Below are positions 18,421 through 27,308 of a DNA stretch of 48,081 bases, in pieces. Location of the stretch: NCBI GenBank assembly GCA_913058215.1, contig CAJXQE010000009.1, forward strand, positions 1-48,081, read 5' to 3'. The translations under genes and the position numbers were made by a program. This DNA comes from an uncultured Verrucomicrobiales bacterium. Lineage in GTDB: Bacteria > Verrucomicrobiota > Verrucomicrobiia > Verrucomicrobiales > DEV007. Numbering within the stretch: the stretch's first letter is position 1; each line of letters begins with the position of its first letter. A model generated the notes under the pieces. It was not told the DNA's origin. It worked only from the letters and a program-made list of their open reading frames with translations, and searched no databases.

Positions 18421-19179
18421 ATGGTTTTTACGATGTCAGCCAGAAACTTCTTACTTGATCGCATGGAGCACTACCTGCGCACTCGACTTTCAGAGGAAAG
18501 CTTCTCGAAAGGAAAGTCGTTCCGACCTGCTCTAACGATTTCCAGAGAGTGTGGAGCAGGAATGGACAATATAGGATGTGCACTCGTGAATTACCTCAGC
18601 GAGGTCGACGACTCGACTGATCTTGGCTGGGCACTTTTCAACCAGGGGATGATCGGAAAGATCATCGAGGATCACGACCTTCCCAAATCCGTCGCGCCTT
18701 TTCTGGCGGAAAACACTAAATTTCCAGTCGTGAACCTACTTGAGGAATTACTGAATTTGCATCCTTCGGAGTGGACCCTTTTCAACTACTCCGCCGACAC
18801 CATCCGAAACCTTTGTCGAATGGGAAATGTGATCGTGGTCGGGCGTGCCGGAAATTTTGTGACTGCGGACATGGAGAACACTTTCCACATTCGACTCGTC
18901 GGCTCGCAATCGAAGCGAATCCAACACACCGCATCCCGCCACGAAATTTCTATCGAGCGCGCTACAGATGTCGTCAGGGAAACAGACAAAAGCCGTAAGA
19001 ATTTTGTCCAGCGCTATGCGAGGTCCGCCATAAATGCCCCGGAGTGGTACCATCTCGTTCTCAATACGGATGACTTCCTCCCGGAAACTGTTGCTAGAAT
19101 CATTGGCGATTCGCTCCTCGAGTGGGCCAACCAAAAGGAAATACAAACCAAGGAGAATACCCGTGAATACATCGCTTGA
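18421..19179 (+). CDS. Cytidylate kinase-like family protein (Cytidylate_kin2)
   Basis: 252 aa from the ATG at 18421 (or 248 aa from 18433). ISRECGAGMDNIGCALV (about 41-57) is the degenerate P-loop start of the cytidylate-kinase-like family, and VIVVGRAGNFV (about 138) with HIRLVGSQSKRIQ matches its core. The normal GKS/T Walker A is not present (GAGMD instead), a feature of this family, so nucleotide kinase activity is uncertain. It follows the USP gene by 70 bases and its last 17 bases overlap the start of the ATPase gene, indicating coupled translation. Role unknown; its repeated company with USPs points to a stress function. Confidence 0.8.
   Translation: MVFTMSARNFLLDRMEHYLRTRLSEESFSKGKSFRPALTISRECGAGMDNIGCALVNYLSEVDDSTDLGWALFNQGMIGKIIEDHDLPKSVAPFLAENTKFPVVNLLEELLNLHPSEWTLFNYSADTIRNLCRMGNVIVVGRAGNFVTADMENTFHIRLVGSQSKRIQHTASRHEISIERATDVVRETDKSRKNFVQRYARSAINAPEWYHLVLNTDDFLPETVARIIGDSLLEWANQKEIQTKENTREYIA
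19150..19155 (+). promoter_or_regulatory. Ribosome binding site that fixes the GTG start of the GspE-type ATPase
   Basis: AAGGAG lies 7 bases before GTG at 19163, inside the 3' end of the upstream kinase-like gene. It decides the start over an upstream in-frame ATG at 19034, whose product would begin with sequence antisense to any known family. Confidence 0.8.
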
Positions 19180-20332
19180 AACCATAGTCTTAGCCGAGGC
19201 AGTTCACGCTCGCGCCTCCGACATTCACATCGACCCTCTCATCGACGGCTACTCAGTCCGGATGAGAATCGACGGAAATCTCGTTCTATGGAAGAACGTC
19301 AATCGCCCAACCGGTGATAAGTTGATCAATCAGATCAAGGCAGATGCAGGCATCGAAACCGGGACTGTATTTCATCCTGTTGGAGAGAGGCGCCGCCTCA
19401 ATGTCGATGGTGAGGAAATCGATCTTCGCATCACTCTGGCCCCCTGCATCAGCGGCCCAAAAATGGCGATCCGAATTCTCGATCCACGCCAAGTGAAGCA
19501 TGACCTTCCAAGCCTCGGTCTGACCAAAATACAGACTGATCAGTTTCAACACTGGTTGAGTGATCTCAACGGAATGATTCTTGTAACCGGCCCAACAGCC
19601 AGTGGAAAGACGACAACCCTCTACGCCCTGCTTCACGAACTCGCCGAAGATTCCCGGCACGTTGTTACCGTTGAAGACCCTGTCGAGTACCAGATCGACG
19701 GAATCAATCAGATCGAGGTTGATGAAAGGCATGATCTCGACTTCGCTGAAGGGGTTAGCACATCTCTACGTCTCGATCCGGATTGCCTCATGGTGGGGGA
19801 AATCCGGGAAGGTACCGTTGCCAGCCAAGCCGTGGCAGCATCAATTCAGGGACACGTCGTTATGGCAACCATGCATAGTCGCGACGCAGCAAGTGCGATA
19901 ACACGCCTTAACAATTTCGGAGTCACTAATCACCAGATCGCCACCGCCCTCGGAGTAGTCGTCAATCAGCGACTCATTAGACGCCTTTGCCAGAAATGCC
20001 AATCAACTCGCCCTCCCACCGATCTCGAAAATTCATTTCTCTCCATACATAATCGGGAAGACCTTAAAGAAGTTCCGTTCTCAACCGGATGCGATTCATG
20101 CCAGGGTTCTGGATTCAAAGGGAGGACCGGCCTCTTTCAGGTTTGGAATCTGGATCGTACTGACTACGAGATGATTCTCGCAGGAGCGGACGAAGATGCG
20201 ATCCGCTCAAGGCGACTACAAGCAGGATCACCGGAACTCGTAGATCATGCTCTCTCTTTGATTGAGCAAGGAGTCACTTCTCTTCGTGAAGTTATGCACC
20301 TGGGACTCTCTCTTCCCTGGGAGAACAAATAG
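19163..20332 (+). CDS. Stand-alone GspE/PilB-type secretion ATPase
   Basis: 389 aa from GTG 19163. It begins almost directly at the N2 domain (ASDIHIDP ... RMRIDGNL), so the usual N1 domain that docks to GspL/PilC partners is absent. Then come Walker A GPTASGKTTT (about 143), Asp box (EDPVEY), Walker B region LMVGEIRE, the His box (MATMHSRDA) and a tetracysteine zinc motif (CQKC ... CDSC). These are the features of type II secretion/type IV pilus assembly ATPases. No pilin, GspF or secretin gene is in the window. The gene sits in a USP operon, so either it serves a distant machine or it has been recruited to another use. Confidence 0.9.
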   Translation: MNTSLETIVLAEAVHARASDIHIDPLIDGYSVRMRIDGNLVLWKNVNRPTGDKLINQIKADAGIETGTVFHPVGERRRLNVDGEEIDLRITLAPCISGPKMAIRILDPRQVKHDLPSLGLTKIQTDQFQHWLSDLNGMILVTGPTASGKTTTLYALLHELAEDSRHVVTVEDPVEYQIDGINQIEVDERHDLDFAEGVSTSLRLDPDCLMVGEIREGTVASQAVAASIQGHVVMATMHSRDAASAITRLNNFGVTNHQIATALGVVVNQRLIRRLCQKCQSTRPPTDLENSFLSIHNREDLKEVPFSTGCDSCQGSGFKGRTGLFQVWNLDRTDYEMILAGADEDAIRSRRLQAGSPELVDHALSLIEQGVTSLREVMHLGLSLPWENK

Positions 20333-20437
20333 CCTCACCAAGCGGTAAAAACAATTTCCAGAGTTGTTACCTTTTCGAATGACCGTTTTTTCGGGGACGT
20401 TTACCCTGATGAAAATCAGCAGCAAAATTGACAGCCG

Positions 20438-20818
20438 CTACGCGGCAATTACACTTTCCGCTTCGTCTTCGGCCACTTCTGCTTCCTCTGACACCTCGAG
20501 CTGAAGTATCTCTTGCGGAAGAACTATGGGAAAAGCGGTTGGTGATACCGCGAACCCTTTTCCGGCTCGATCAAGCCAAATGCACACTTCTACGGAGAGA
20601 GCTATAGACTCTCCCCCTACCTGCAACCTGCAGCCATCATGACCAGAAGCAGAGACAATTTTCGGGATAAATTCTGACCGCATCTTTTTTCGGAGCGCCA
20701 GGGATACAGCGTTTGAAGTAGTATGGTCAGCCATACCCGAGTCATAGCGATCATACATTTCCTCGATCTCCTCCCGGGTGACTTCGAGCTGGAATAGTTT
20801 GAGAGCGCTTTTTTTCAT
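20438..20818 (-). CDS. Small hypothetical protein coupled to the PocR-AraC regulator
   Basis: 126 aa, acidic C-terminus rich in Glu/Ala/Val (about 105-126), no signal peptide or membrane segment. I recognise no domain; a central CRLQVGGESIALSVEVCIWLD stretch looks like two beta strands. Its ATG overlaps the stop of the upstream regulator gene (ATGA), so the two are cotranscribed and translationally coupled. A partner or effector of the regulator is possible but unproven. Confidence 0.7.
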   Translation of the reverse strand: MKKSALKLFQLEVTREEIEEMYDRYDSGMADHTTSNAVSLALRKKMRSEFIPKIVSASGHDGCRLQVGGESIALSVEVCIWLDRAGKGFAVSPTAFPIVLPQEILQLEVSEEAEVAEDEAESVIAA

Positions 20819-21744
20819 GCTGCTTCGTGGCGTTGGATACTGCGTTCGGCGCTCTGGCGCTCCCGGAACCTGCTGGGAGAAACACCTACGTAGCGAAGAA
20901 AGCTTCGATTGAATTGAGAGAGCGACTGATATCCCACTTCAAATGCGACTTCGGTGACCCGGTTCTGTGGATTGAGAAGTTTTTGCTTGGCCCTCTCAAC
21001 GCGGCGCCGATTCACATACTCAGTGAGTGTCATCCCAGTCGACTGTTTGAACATCTTGCAGAAGTAGAAAGTGCTCACACCGACATAGTGGGAGACCTCT
21101 TCGAGTGAGACTTTATCTTCCAGGTTGGCGTTAATGAACTGCTTGGCCTTGATGACCACGTCCGGTTCGGCATGGCGTTCCTCGACAAGGAGCCGATTAA
21201 GGTATTCCGAGAATTGGATCGCGAAAGCTGATAGCAGCGTAATGATTCCTTCGTATTGTTCGATCGGTAAACTGCGTGTGTGCAGCCATGCCTCTTTTAG
21301 AGTGGCCACTTGCGCCGTGCTCGCACCACTCTCTTCCAGTTCAATCCCGATAGTTTCAAAGTCCACCTCGGAGGGGGGCTCCGTGAATACCTGCCCGGTT
21401 GTCAAGAGAGCCACCGTCTGTCCCCCTGCCCGGACGGGAATCGCGGTCTCGCGGAGTCCAGCGAAACAGGAAACTGTCTGTGCCGCAGTCTCGGCCGACC
21501 GATAGAGCTTCTGACAGGCCCGGTCGCACGAGCGACAGGCATCACTGGACTCATTAAGGATTGCACAGAAAGGACTGGAGAATTCCATGTCAGAAGAGGG
21601 AACCTTTTCGCGGAATGGAATCAGTCGCAATCCCAACCCGGTAGCGTCCATGAAAGCTTTGCGATAGGTGGCGAAGAGAGGAGCGTTGACCAACTTATCA
21701 AAAGTCTGGTCCTCGTGAGTCGTCGATACTGTTTCTGTGTTCAT
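20815..21744 (-). CDS. AraC-family regulator with PocR sensory domain
   Basis: 309 aa. Residues about 20-165 are a PocR-type ligand-binding domain, with CAILNES, CRSCDRACQKLY and SCFAGLRETAIPV; the Cys cluster is conserved in this family and could carry a metal or redox sensor. The C-terminal 100 residues carry two AraC helix-turn-helix units (SLEEVSHYVGVSTFYFCKMFKQ and VTEVAFEVGYQSLSQFNRSF). In propanediol-utilising bacteria PocR senses a small organic metabolite. The gene is divergent from the formate dehydrogenase operon across a 190-base spacer, so it is the obvious candidate regulator of that operon. Confidence 0.9.
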   Translation of the reverse strand: MNTETVSTTHEDQTFDKLVNAPLFATYRKAFMDATGLGLRLIPFREKVPSSDMEFSSPFCAILNESSDACRSCDRACQKLYRSAETAAQTVSCFAGLRETAIPVRAGGQTVALLTTGQVFTEPPSEVDFETIGIELEESGASTAQVATLKEAWLHTRSLPIEQYEGIITLLSAFAIQFSEYLNRLLVEERHAEPDVVIKAKQFINANLEDKVSLEEVSHYVGVSTFYFCKMFKQSTGMTLTEYVNRRRVERAKQKLLNPQNRVTEVAFEVGYQSLSQFNRSFLRYVGVSPSRFRERQSAERSIQRHEAA

Positions 21745-21853
21745 AGCGGATACGGATTCCTTTCGAGAAGTCCCAAAATAATACCAGCATGGCCGATTTT
21801 CGATATTCGTTGTGACTCGGAATCGTTCCTACGCAGGATATGAAGCTCAGTCA

Positions 21854-21868
21854 TACGAGGATTTCGTA
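21854..21868. promoter_or_regulatory. Candidate operator, TACGA-N5-TCGTA
   Basis: A perfect 5-base inverted repeat with a 5-base centre lies in the spacer between the PocR-AraC gene and the formate dehydrogenase operon, about 65 bases before the first possible start. AraC proteins more often bind direct repeats, so this is only a candidate. Confidence 0.3.
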
Positions 21869-21934
21869 CGAGCCCCACCTCCAACTAATCGTCAAAGGGC
21901 CAAAATGTGAGCATCATTCGTCAAGACAGGAAGA

Positions 21935-23608
21935 GTGACGAAGCCGTTCAGCTGCGATAATCACGGCATGAACGAATCCCCGTCGCCCAAATCGAAAGGT
22001 TTTCGCGAGACATCCAAGTCCGCCTTTCAGAAGACACCACTTAGTGCCGGGGATTGGATTGACCCGGACACTCCCAATCTGACACCTGAGGAACTGGAAA
22101 GCCTTTCTATAGACACTGGACTTCCGATTGCAAGCTTGCGAGGAGCCGGAAGCTTTTATGCCGACAATGCCTGGAAAAACAGCAGTAACTCTGTTGTTCA
22201 AGTCTGTGACGGAACCTCTTGCCGTCTCGGCGGCGGAAGTTCCATTGAAGCAATCCTGCATCGCTACGGGCACGAGTGTCAGAGGGTTTATTGTCTTGGA
22301 TTCTGCGACCGTTCTCCGGTGTCAATGATTCCCAACGAACAATTGCGCGAGCAAAGCCCGACGAGTATTCGCAATCTCGCGCCCGAAGCGATCATCACCC
22401 GCCGCATTCTCGCAGGCCCCGTTCATGAAATCAAAAAAGCAATTGAGGCGGGAGTTTACACAGGTCTGGTAAACGCCCTCGGGTTCTCTCCATCACATCT
22501 CATCGAAGAAGTCGAAAAATCCGGTGAGCGGGGTCGTGGGGGTGCTGGCTTCCCCACCGGAAAGAAATGGCGCATGGCTGCTGAATCCGACTCTGATCAG
22601 AAATACGTTATTGCAAATGGCGACGAAGGGGATCCCGGCTCATTTTTAGATCGTGTCCTCATGGAGCAGGACCCGCACACAATCATCGAGGGTATGACTC
22701 TCTGCGGGTATGCGATCGGTGCCTCAGAAGGCATCATTTATATTCGTTCCGAGTATCCGCAGGCTGTCGAGGTCATGCACGAAGCGATCGCGGATGCTCG
22801 CCGGGAAGGCTATCTCGGACAGGACATCTGCGGATCCGGCTTCAACTTTGATATCCGTGTGTTTATTGGAAAAGGCAGTTATGTCTGCGGTGAAGAAACC
22901 GCTCTCATCGCGTCTCTCGAAGGGCTCCGGGGTGAAGTGAGACTGCGCCCGCCCTATCCTGTTCAGGTCGGATTGCACGGGAAACCCACTGTCGTCAACA
23001 ATGTTGAAACCCTTTCCAACATACCTTTCATAGCAAAAAAGGGAGGAGAGGCGTATGCCTTTTACGGGACACATGCCACCAGCGGAACGAAGGCGATCAG
23101 CCTCAACCATGGCTTTCAGAATCCAGGACTCGTCGAAGTTGAGCTGGGCATCACCTTCCGGGAAGTGATCGAGGAAATCGGTGGAGGCGGCCGCGATGGA
23201 GAACCCCTCGCCGCCGTCCTAGTGGGAGGGCCGATGGGTACCATTCTGAAACCAGAGGACTGGGATTACCCCATTTGTTTCGAGGTGATGGATCGTCACG
23301 GCATTCAACTGGGACATGGAGGCTTTGTTGCCATTCCGGAAAGCACTGATTTCCACGACCTACTGATTCACCTCACCGAATTCATGATCCGTGAATCCTG
23401 TGGAAAGTGTGTTCCCTGCCGCTTGGGATCTCAGGCGTTTCTCAAGGCTATCAATGAAAACCGGGAAATTGCTGAACTTGAAGAAATGCTCGACGCAATC
23501 GAGGCGGGCAGCCTCTGCGCATTCGGCCAGTTCGTTCCGGGACCAATCCGGACGCTCCTCGCTGATTTTCAGGATCGCATCTTCGGTCCTAAGAACCAAA
23601 ATAACTAA
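21935..23608 (+). CDS. fdsB: NAD-linked formate dehydrogenase beta subunit, NuoE-NuoF fusion (diaphorase)
   Basis: 557 aa from GTG 21935 or 546 aa from ATG 21968; the GTG has an AGGAAG directly adjacent and the ATG lacks a clear site, so the start is open. The N-terminal ~110 residues are a short NuoE: helical part ending GAGSFYADN, then a thioredoxin-like [2Fe-2S] domain with CDGTSC and CLGFC. The rest is NuoF: GRGGAGFPTGKKW (NADH/FMN), GDEGDPGSFLDR, CGEETALIASLEG, and ESCGKCVPCR...CAFGQ for the [4Fe-4S] cluster. It passes electrons from formate to NAD+ through FMN. First gene of fdsB-fdsA-focA, with 5 bases to the next. Confidence 0.92.
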   Translation: MTKPFSCDNHGMNESPSPKSKGFRETSKSAFQKTPLSAGDWIDPDTPNLTPEELESLSIDTGLPIASLRGAGSFYADNAWKNSSNSVVQVCDGTSCRLGGGSSIEAILHRYGHECQRVYCLGFCDRSPVSMIPNEQLREQSPTSIRNLAPEAIITRRILAGPVHEIKKAIEAGVYTGLVNALGFSPSHLIEEVEKSGERGRGGAGFPTGKKWRMAAESDSDQKYVIANGDEGDPGSFLDRVLMEQDPHTIIEGMTLCGYAIGASEGIIYIRSEYPQAVEVMHEAIADARREGYLGQDICGSGFNFDIRVFIGKGSYVCGEETALIASLEGLRGEVRLRPPYPVQVGLHGKPTVVNNVETLSNIPFIAKKGGEAYAFYGTHATSGTKAISLNHGFQNPGLVEVELGITFREVIEEIGGGGRDGEPLAAVLVGGPMGTILKPEDWDYPICFEVMDRHGIQLGHGGFVAIPESTDFHDLLIHLTEFMIRESCGKCVPCRLGSQAFLKAINENREIAELEEMLDAIEAGSLCAFGQFVPGPIRTLLADFQDRIFGPKNQNN

Positions 23609-23613
23609 GAAGC

Positions 23614-26316
23614 ATGATTCAGTCCCTCCGAATCAACGGTGAAAAGCATGCTTTCTCCGACGGCGAAACAATTCTCGATCTTGCAGAAAGGGCGGGAATT
23701 GAAATACCGACCCTCTGCCACGCAAAAGACCTTCTACCCGAAGCCGGTTGCCGACTCTGCATCGTTGAAACCTCCACGCAAGATAGACCGGTCGGAGCCT
23801 GCCATACTCTCTGCGAAGGAGGAATTGAAATCGAGACCGACTCGGATCGTATTCGGAAGCTACGGAAACAGATCCTGAACTTCTACATCGAGACCGATGA
23901 AATCACCGGGCTCGTTGCAGGCGATACAAACGGTAAGTTTCGAGAAATTCTTGATGAATACGAAGTTCCGTACACGGCTCAACCCTTGACCACCAAAGAA
24001 GGCGTTGAGGACAGCCACCCCTACCTCCGGTTTCATCCCGATTCCTGTATCACATGTCGACTTTGCCTGAATACCTGCGAGCAAGTGCAGGGGCAGTTCG
24101 TCTACGGAATTGCCAAGCGTGGGGTGGAAACGCATCTCATCTACGGTAGCGAAGATCGCTTTCTCACGAGCCCTTGCGTCTCCTGCGGGGCTTGTGTCGA
24201 CGTTTGTCCCACCGGAGCGCTCTTCGATCGGGATCGCGCTCCTGATCAGGCCCAAACATCCGACCGTGAAACGGATAGTGTCTGTGGATACTGCGGAGTG
24301 GGCTGTCGTATTCGTATTTCCTCCAGCGACGAAACCGTCCAACAGATCGATGGTATTTCTGACGCTGTCGTCAACCACGGGCACCTTTGTTTGAAAGGTC
24401 GCTACGCCCACGCATTTCACCATTCCCCGGAACGCCTCACCCAGCCGCTATTGCGACGAAATGGAGAGCTTGAACCGGTTTCCTGGGACGAAGCGCTCGA
24501 CTTCATCGCTGAACGCCTTCAGAGTTTAATCGCTCAGCATGGTCCTGAAATGGTGGGCGCATTCACCTCGTCCCGCTCCACAAACGAGTCCTGTTATCTA
24601 CTTCAAAAATTGTTCCGGGCTGAACTCGGAAGCAATAATGTCGATTGCTGCGCACGAGTCTGCCACTCCTCTACCGCCCTCGCTCTCCAACTCGTAACCG
24701 GCACCGGCGCGGCATCAGCTTCCTACGAAGACATCGAAAAGGCTCGCGGGATTGTCGTGGCAGGAGCGAATCCAACGGAAGCCCACCCCGTCGTCGGCGC
24801 ACGAATCAAGCAAGCCGCGCTCCACGGTGTGCCCCTCCTCGTCATCGACCCCCGAAAAATCGAACTGACCGAATATGCCACTCTTCATCTCCAATTATTA
24901 CCGGGAACCAATGTCGCGTTGTTCAACGGAATTGCGAAAGTCATTCTCGAAACCCACGCAGCCGACTCCTCCTATCTCGAAGCCAGAACCGAAGGGCTGG
25001 ATGAACTGGACAGTTTTCTACGAGAATTGGAACTGAAGGAAGTTGAGTCAATCACCGGTGTTTCCGAAACGGACATCCGATCTGCCGCCGCTATCCTATC
25101 CGAAATCGGACCTGCATTGTTTGTCCACGGACTCGGACTGTCAGAATTGATGCAGGGTACTGCTTCAGTAATGACCTTCTGCAATATCGGAATGCTCACT
25201 GGAAGCATCGGTAAACCCGGAGCCGGCATGCTGCCTTTGCGTGGTCAGAACAACGTTCAGGGAAGCGCCGACATGGGTAGTATGCCCAGCCATTTTACCG
25301 GCTACCAGCCTCTGGCGGACGAAGATGTAAGAGGACGAATCGAATCAATCTGGGGAAAGCTACCGCCAACCGAACCGGGGCTCCCCAGCACTCTGATGCT
25401 GGAAGCGGCCGCACGCGGGGAATTCCGGGCACTTTGGTTGATGGGCGAGGATGTCGCGCAAAGTGATCCGAACGAAACGGAAATTCTCAAGGCGCTTGGC
25501 CAACTTGATCTAATCATCGTCCAGGATCTCTTTCTTTCCGAGACCTGCCAATTTGCCGATGTAGTGCTTCCGGCCTGCAGCTTTCTGGAACAGGAAGGAA
25601 CCTTCACCAACGGCGAACGGAGGGTCCAACACGTGCGTCCAGCTGTAGAAGCACCCGGAGACTCCAGGCCCGACTGGCAGCCGGTTCTCGAAGTCGCAAA
25701 TCGTCTTGGGGCAAACTGGCACTATGACGGTCCTCATCAAATCATGGACGAAATCGCCAGGGTTGCCCCGGGACTGTTTGGCGGCATTTCCTATGATCGG
25801 CTCGAAGGCGACGGGCTTCAGTGGCCATGCCCTGCTCCCTCTCATCCCGGCACCACCACTGTGCATGCTGACGGCTTCATCAGGGGCAAAGGGAAACTCG
25901 TCACGGTCGATTATGAACCCAGCCCCGAACATGGCGTCGAGGGCTTTCCCTACCTTCTCGTGACGGGTCGACTTCTTGAGCACTACAACGTCGGAACGAT
26001 GACAAGGCGAACGCCGAATCGAACTCTTGTCGAACAGGATCTACTCGAAATTCATCCTTCCGATTTGAAGCATGAATCGCTCAGCGATGGAGACACCGTT
26101 CTGGCTTCGAGTCGATGGGGAGAAATCAAAGTTCAGGTGACGGCATCCGAACGCGTTGCACCGGGGACTCTGTTTCTCTCTTTTCACTTTCCTGAGACGC
26201 ACACCAACCGCCTCACTGGACCTACCCTCGATCCTCTTTCAAAATGCCCGCAATACAAGGCGACCGCCCTTAAGCTTTCGCGCATCGTAGAAGACTCCAT
26301 TCCCCAAACAGTATGA
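23614..26316 (+). CDS. fdsA: Formate dehydrogenase alpha subunit, molybdenum/tungsten, Cys active site
   Basis: 900 aa. N-terminal [2Fe-2S] ferredoxin domain (CHAKDLLPEAGCRLC...C), a NuoG-like Cys/His stretch (HPDSCITCRLCLNTCE), a ferredoxin-type cluster (CVSCGACVDVCP), then the molybdopterin domain starting with CGYCGVGC...CLKG. The metal ligand is Cys350 in ARVCHSST, where many relatives have selenocysteine, followed by the conserved His. A C-terminal GTMTRRTPN fits the cofactor-binding cap. The enzyme oxidises formate to CO2 in the cytoplasm and hands electrons to the upstream diaphorase subunit. FdhD, FdsC and molybdopterin genes are not in the window. Its stop overlaps the focA start (ATGA). 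Confidence 0.95.
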   Translation: MIQSLRINGEKHAFSDGETILDLAERAGIEIPTLCHAKDLLPEAGCRLCIVETSTQDRPVGACHTLCEGGIEIETDSDRIRKLRKQILNFYIETDEITGLVAGDTNGKFREILDEYEVPYTAQPLTTKEGVEDSHPYLRFHPDSCITCRLCLNTCEQVQGQFVYGIAKRGVETHLIYGSEDRFLTSPCVSCGACVDVCPTGALFDRDRAPDQAQTSDRETDSVCGYCGVGCRIRISSSDETVQQIDGISDAVVNHGHLCLKGRYAHAFHHSPERLTQPLLRRNGELEPVSWDEALDFIAERLQSLIAQHGPEMVGAFTSSRSTNESCYLLQKLFRAELGSNNVDCCARVCHSSTALALQLVTGTGAASASYEDIEKARGIVVAGANPTEAHPVVGARIKQAALHGVPLLVIDPRKIELTEYATLHLQLLPGTNVALFNGIAKVILETHAADSSYLEARTEGLDELDSFLRELELKEVESITGVSETDIRSAAAILSEIGPALFVHGLGLSELMQGTASVMTFCNIGMLTGSIGKPGAGMLPLRGQNNVQGSADMGSMPSHFTGYQPLADEDVRGRIESIWGKLPPTEPGLPSTLMLEAAARGEFRALWLMGEDVAQSDPNETEILKALGQLDLIIVQDLFLSETCQFADVVLPACSFLEQEGTFTNGERRVQHVRPAVEAPGDSRPDWQPVLEVANRLGANWHYDGPHQIMDEIARVAPGLFGGISYDRLEGDGLQWPCPAPSHPGTTTVHADGFIRGKGKLVTVDYEPSPEHGVEGFPYLLVTGRLLEHYNVGTMTRRTPNRTLVEQDLLEIHPSDLKHESLSDGDTVLASSRWGEIKVQVTASERVAPGTLFLSFHFPETHTNRLTGPTLDPLSKCPQYKATALKLSRIVEDSIPQTV

Positions 26317-27122
26317 CTGAAATATACGGCAGCGATGCCTACGCACCCGACCAAATCGCAGAACGGGTAGAAACGGTAGGAGTACAGAAGGCGAACCTTC
26401 CACTCCTGAAACTGATTGCTTTAGGAGTGCTTGCCGGAGGCTTCATCGGACTTGGTGCGATGTTTTTCCTGATCGTCGCATCCGACCCATCTCTCTCCTT
26501 CGCGGTGCAGAGAGTCCTCGGCGGACTCGTCTTTTCGCTTGGACTGATCCTTGTCGTTGTTGCCGGAGCAGAGCTCTTCACCGGAAACAATCTTATGGTT
26601 ATGGCCTGGGTAAGCCGGAAGATTCCCCTCTCCCGCCTTTTACGCAATCTGACCATCGTCTATTTCGCTAACTTTTTCGGAGCCGCCGGACTCGCCTTGC
26701 TTGTTGCCTATTCCGGTCACCTCGAAATGAACGAAGGAGGGATCGGGCAAACCGCGTCCGCTCTGGCGGTGTCCAAACTGTCTCTAAGCTTTCCTGATGC
26801 CTTTTTGAAAGGCATCATTTGCAACATCCTTGTCTGCCTGGCGGTCTGGCTCGCTATGGCGGGCCGTTCCGTGGTCGACCGCATAGTCGGAGTAATCTTT
26901 CCAGTCACCGCATTTGTCGCGGGAGGGTTCGAGCACTGCATCGCCAATCAGTACTTCGTGCCGCTCGCGATCTTCTACGGATCCGATGAAGTCACGTGGG
27001 CGTCTTTCCTATTGAATAATCTGCTACCCGTCACCCTCGGGAACCTTGCTGGAGGTGCCGGGATGGTCGGCCTTGTTTACTGGATCATCTACCGAAGAGA
27101 AGCTCCCGATCCGCAGGAGTAG
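26313..27122 (+). CDS. focA: Formate/nitrite channel of the FocA family
   Basis: 269 aa with six or seven hydrophobic helices, typical length for the family. GAELFTGNN at the end of the second helix and GGFEHCIANQYF, carrying the central gating His, are signature motifs. The 4-base overlap with the formate dehydrogenase alpha gene puts it in the same operon, which argues for formate rather than nitrite as substrate. It would import formate as electron donor or release it after fermentation; import fits the NAD-linked dehydrogenase beside it. Confidence 0.93.
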   Translation: MTEIYGSDAYAPDQIAERVETVGVQKANLPLLKLIALGVLAGGFIGLGAMFFLIVASDPSLSFAVQRVLGGLVFSLGLILVVVAGAELFTGNNLMVMAWVSRKIPLSRLLRNLTIVYFANFFGAAGLALLVAYSGHLEMNEGGIGQTASALAVSKLSLSFPDAFLKGIICNILVCLAVWLAMAGRSVVDRIVGVIFPVTAFVAGGFEHCIANQYFVPLAIFYGSDEVTWASFLLNNLLPVTLGNLAGGAGMVGLVYWIIYRREAPDPQE

Positions 27123-27247
27123 CGCGAACAGCAGCTATGCCCGGATCACTTTCCTTTCACTTATCCAGTTCCCATTGATCGGGAAAATACGATGGAAGGG
27201 AGCGTCGACCACTTCCCTGCTTCTTCCTGACGAGTAAAGTTTCTGCT

Positions 27248-27285
27248 GAGGGGGTGCAATCCACCCCTTCAATACGCACCCCCTC
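27248..27285. terminator. Perfect 10-bp inverted repeat between convergent genes
   Basis: GAGGGGGTGC at 27248-27257 is the exact complement of GCACCCCCTC at 27276-27285, with an 18-base loop. It lies between the convergent focA and cytochrome genes, where a bidirectional terminator is expected. No T-run follows on either strand, so Rho-independent action is uncertain. Confidence 0.55.
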
Positions 27286-27308
27286 CTGGAATCAACGAGA
27301 TAAAATTC

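Noticed and set aside
19163..20332. Type II secretion or type IV pilus locus
   Set aside because: Only the ATPase is present; no pilin, platform protein or secretin gene is in the window.
24655..24670. Selenocysteine formate dehydrogenase
   Set aside because: The active-site codon at 24661 is TGC, a normal cysteine, so no UGA recoding is needed.
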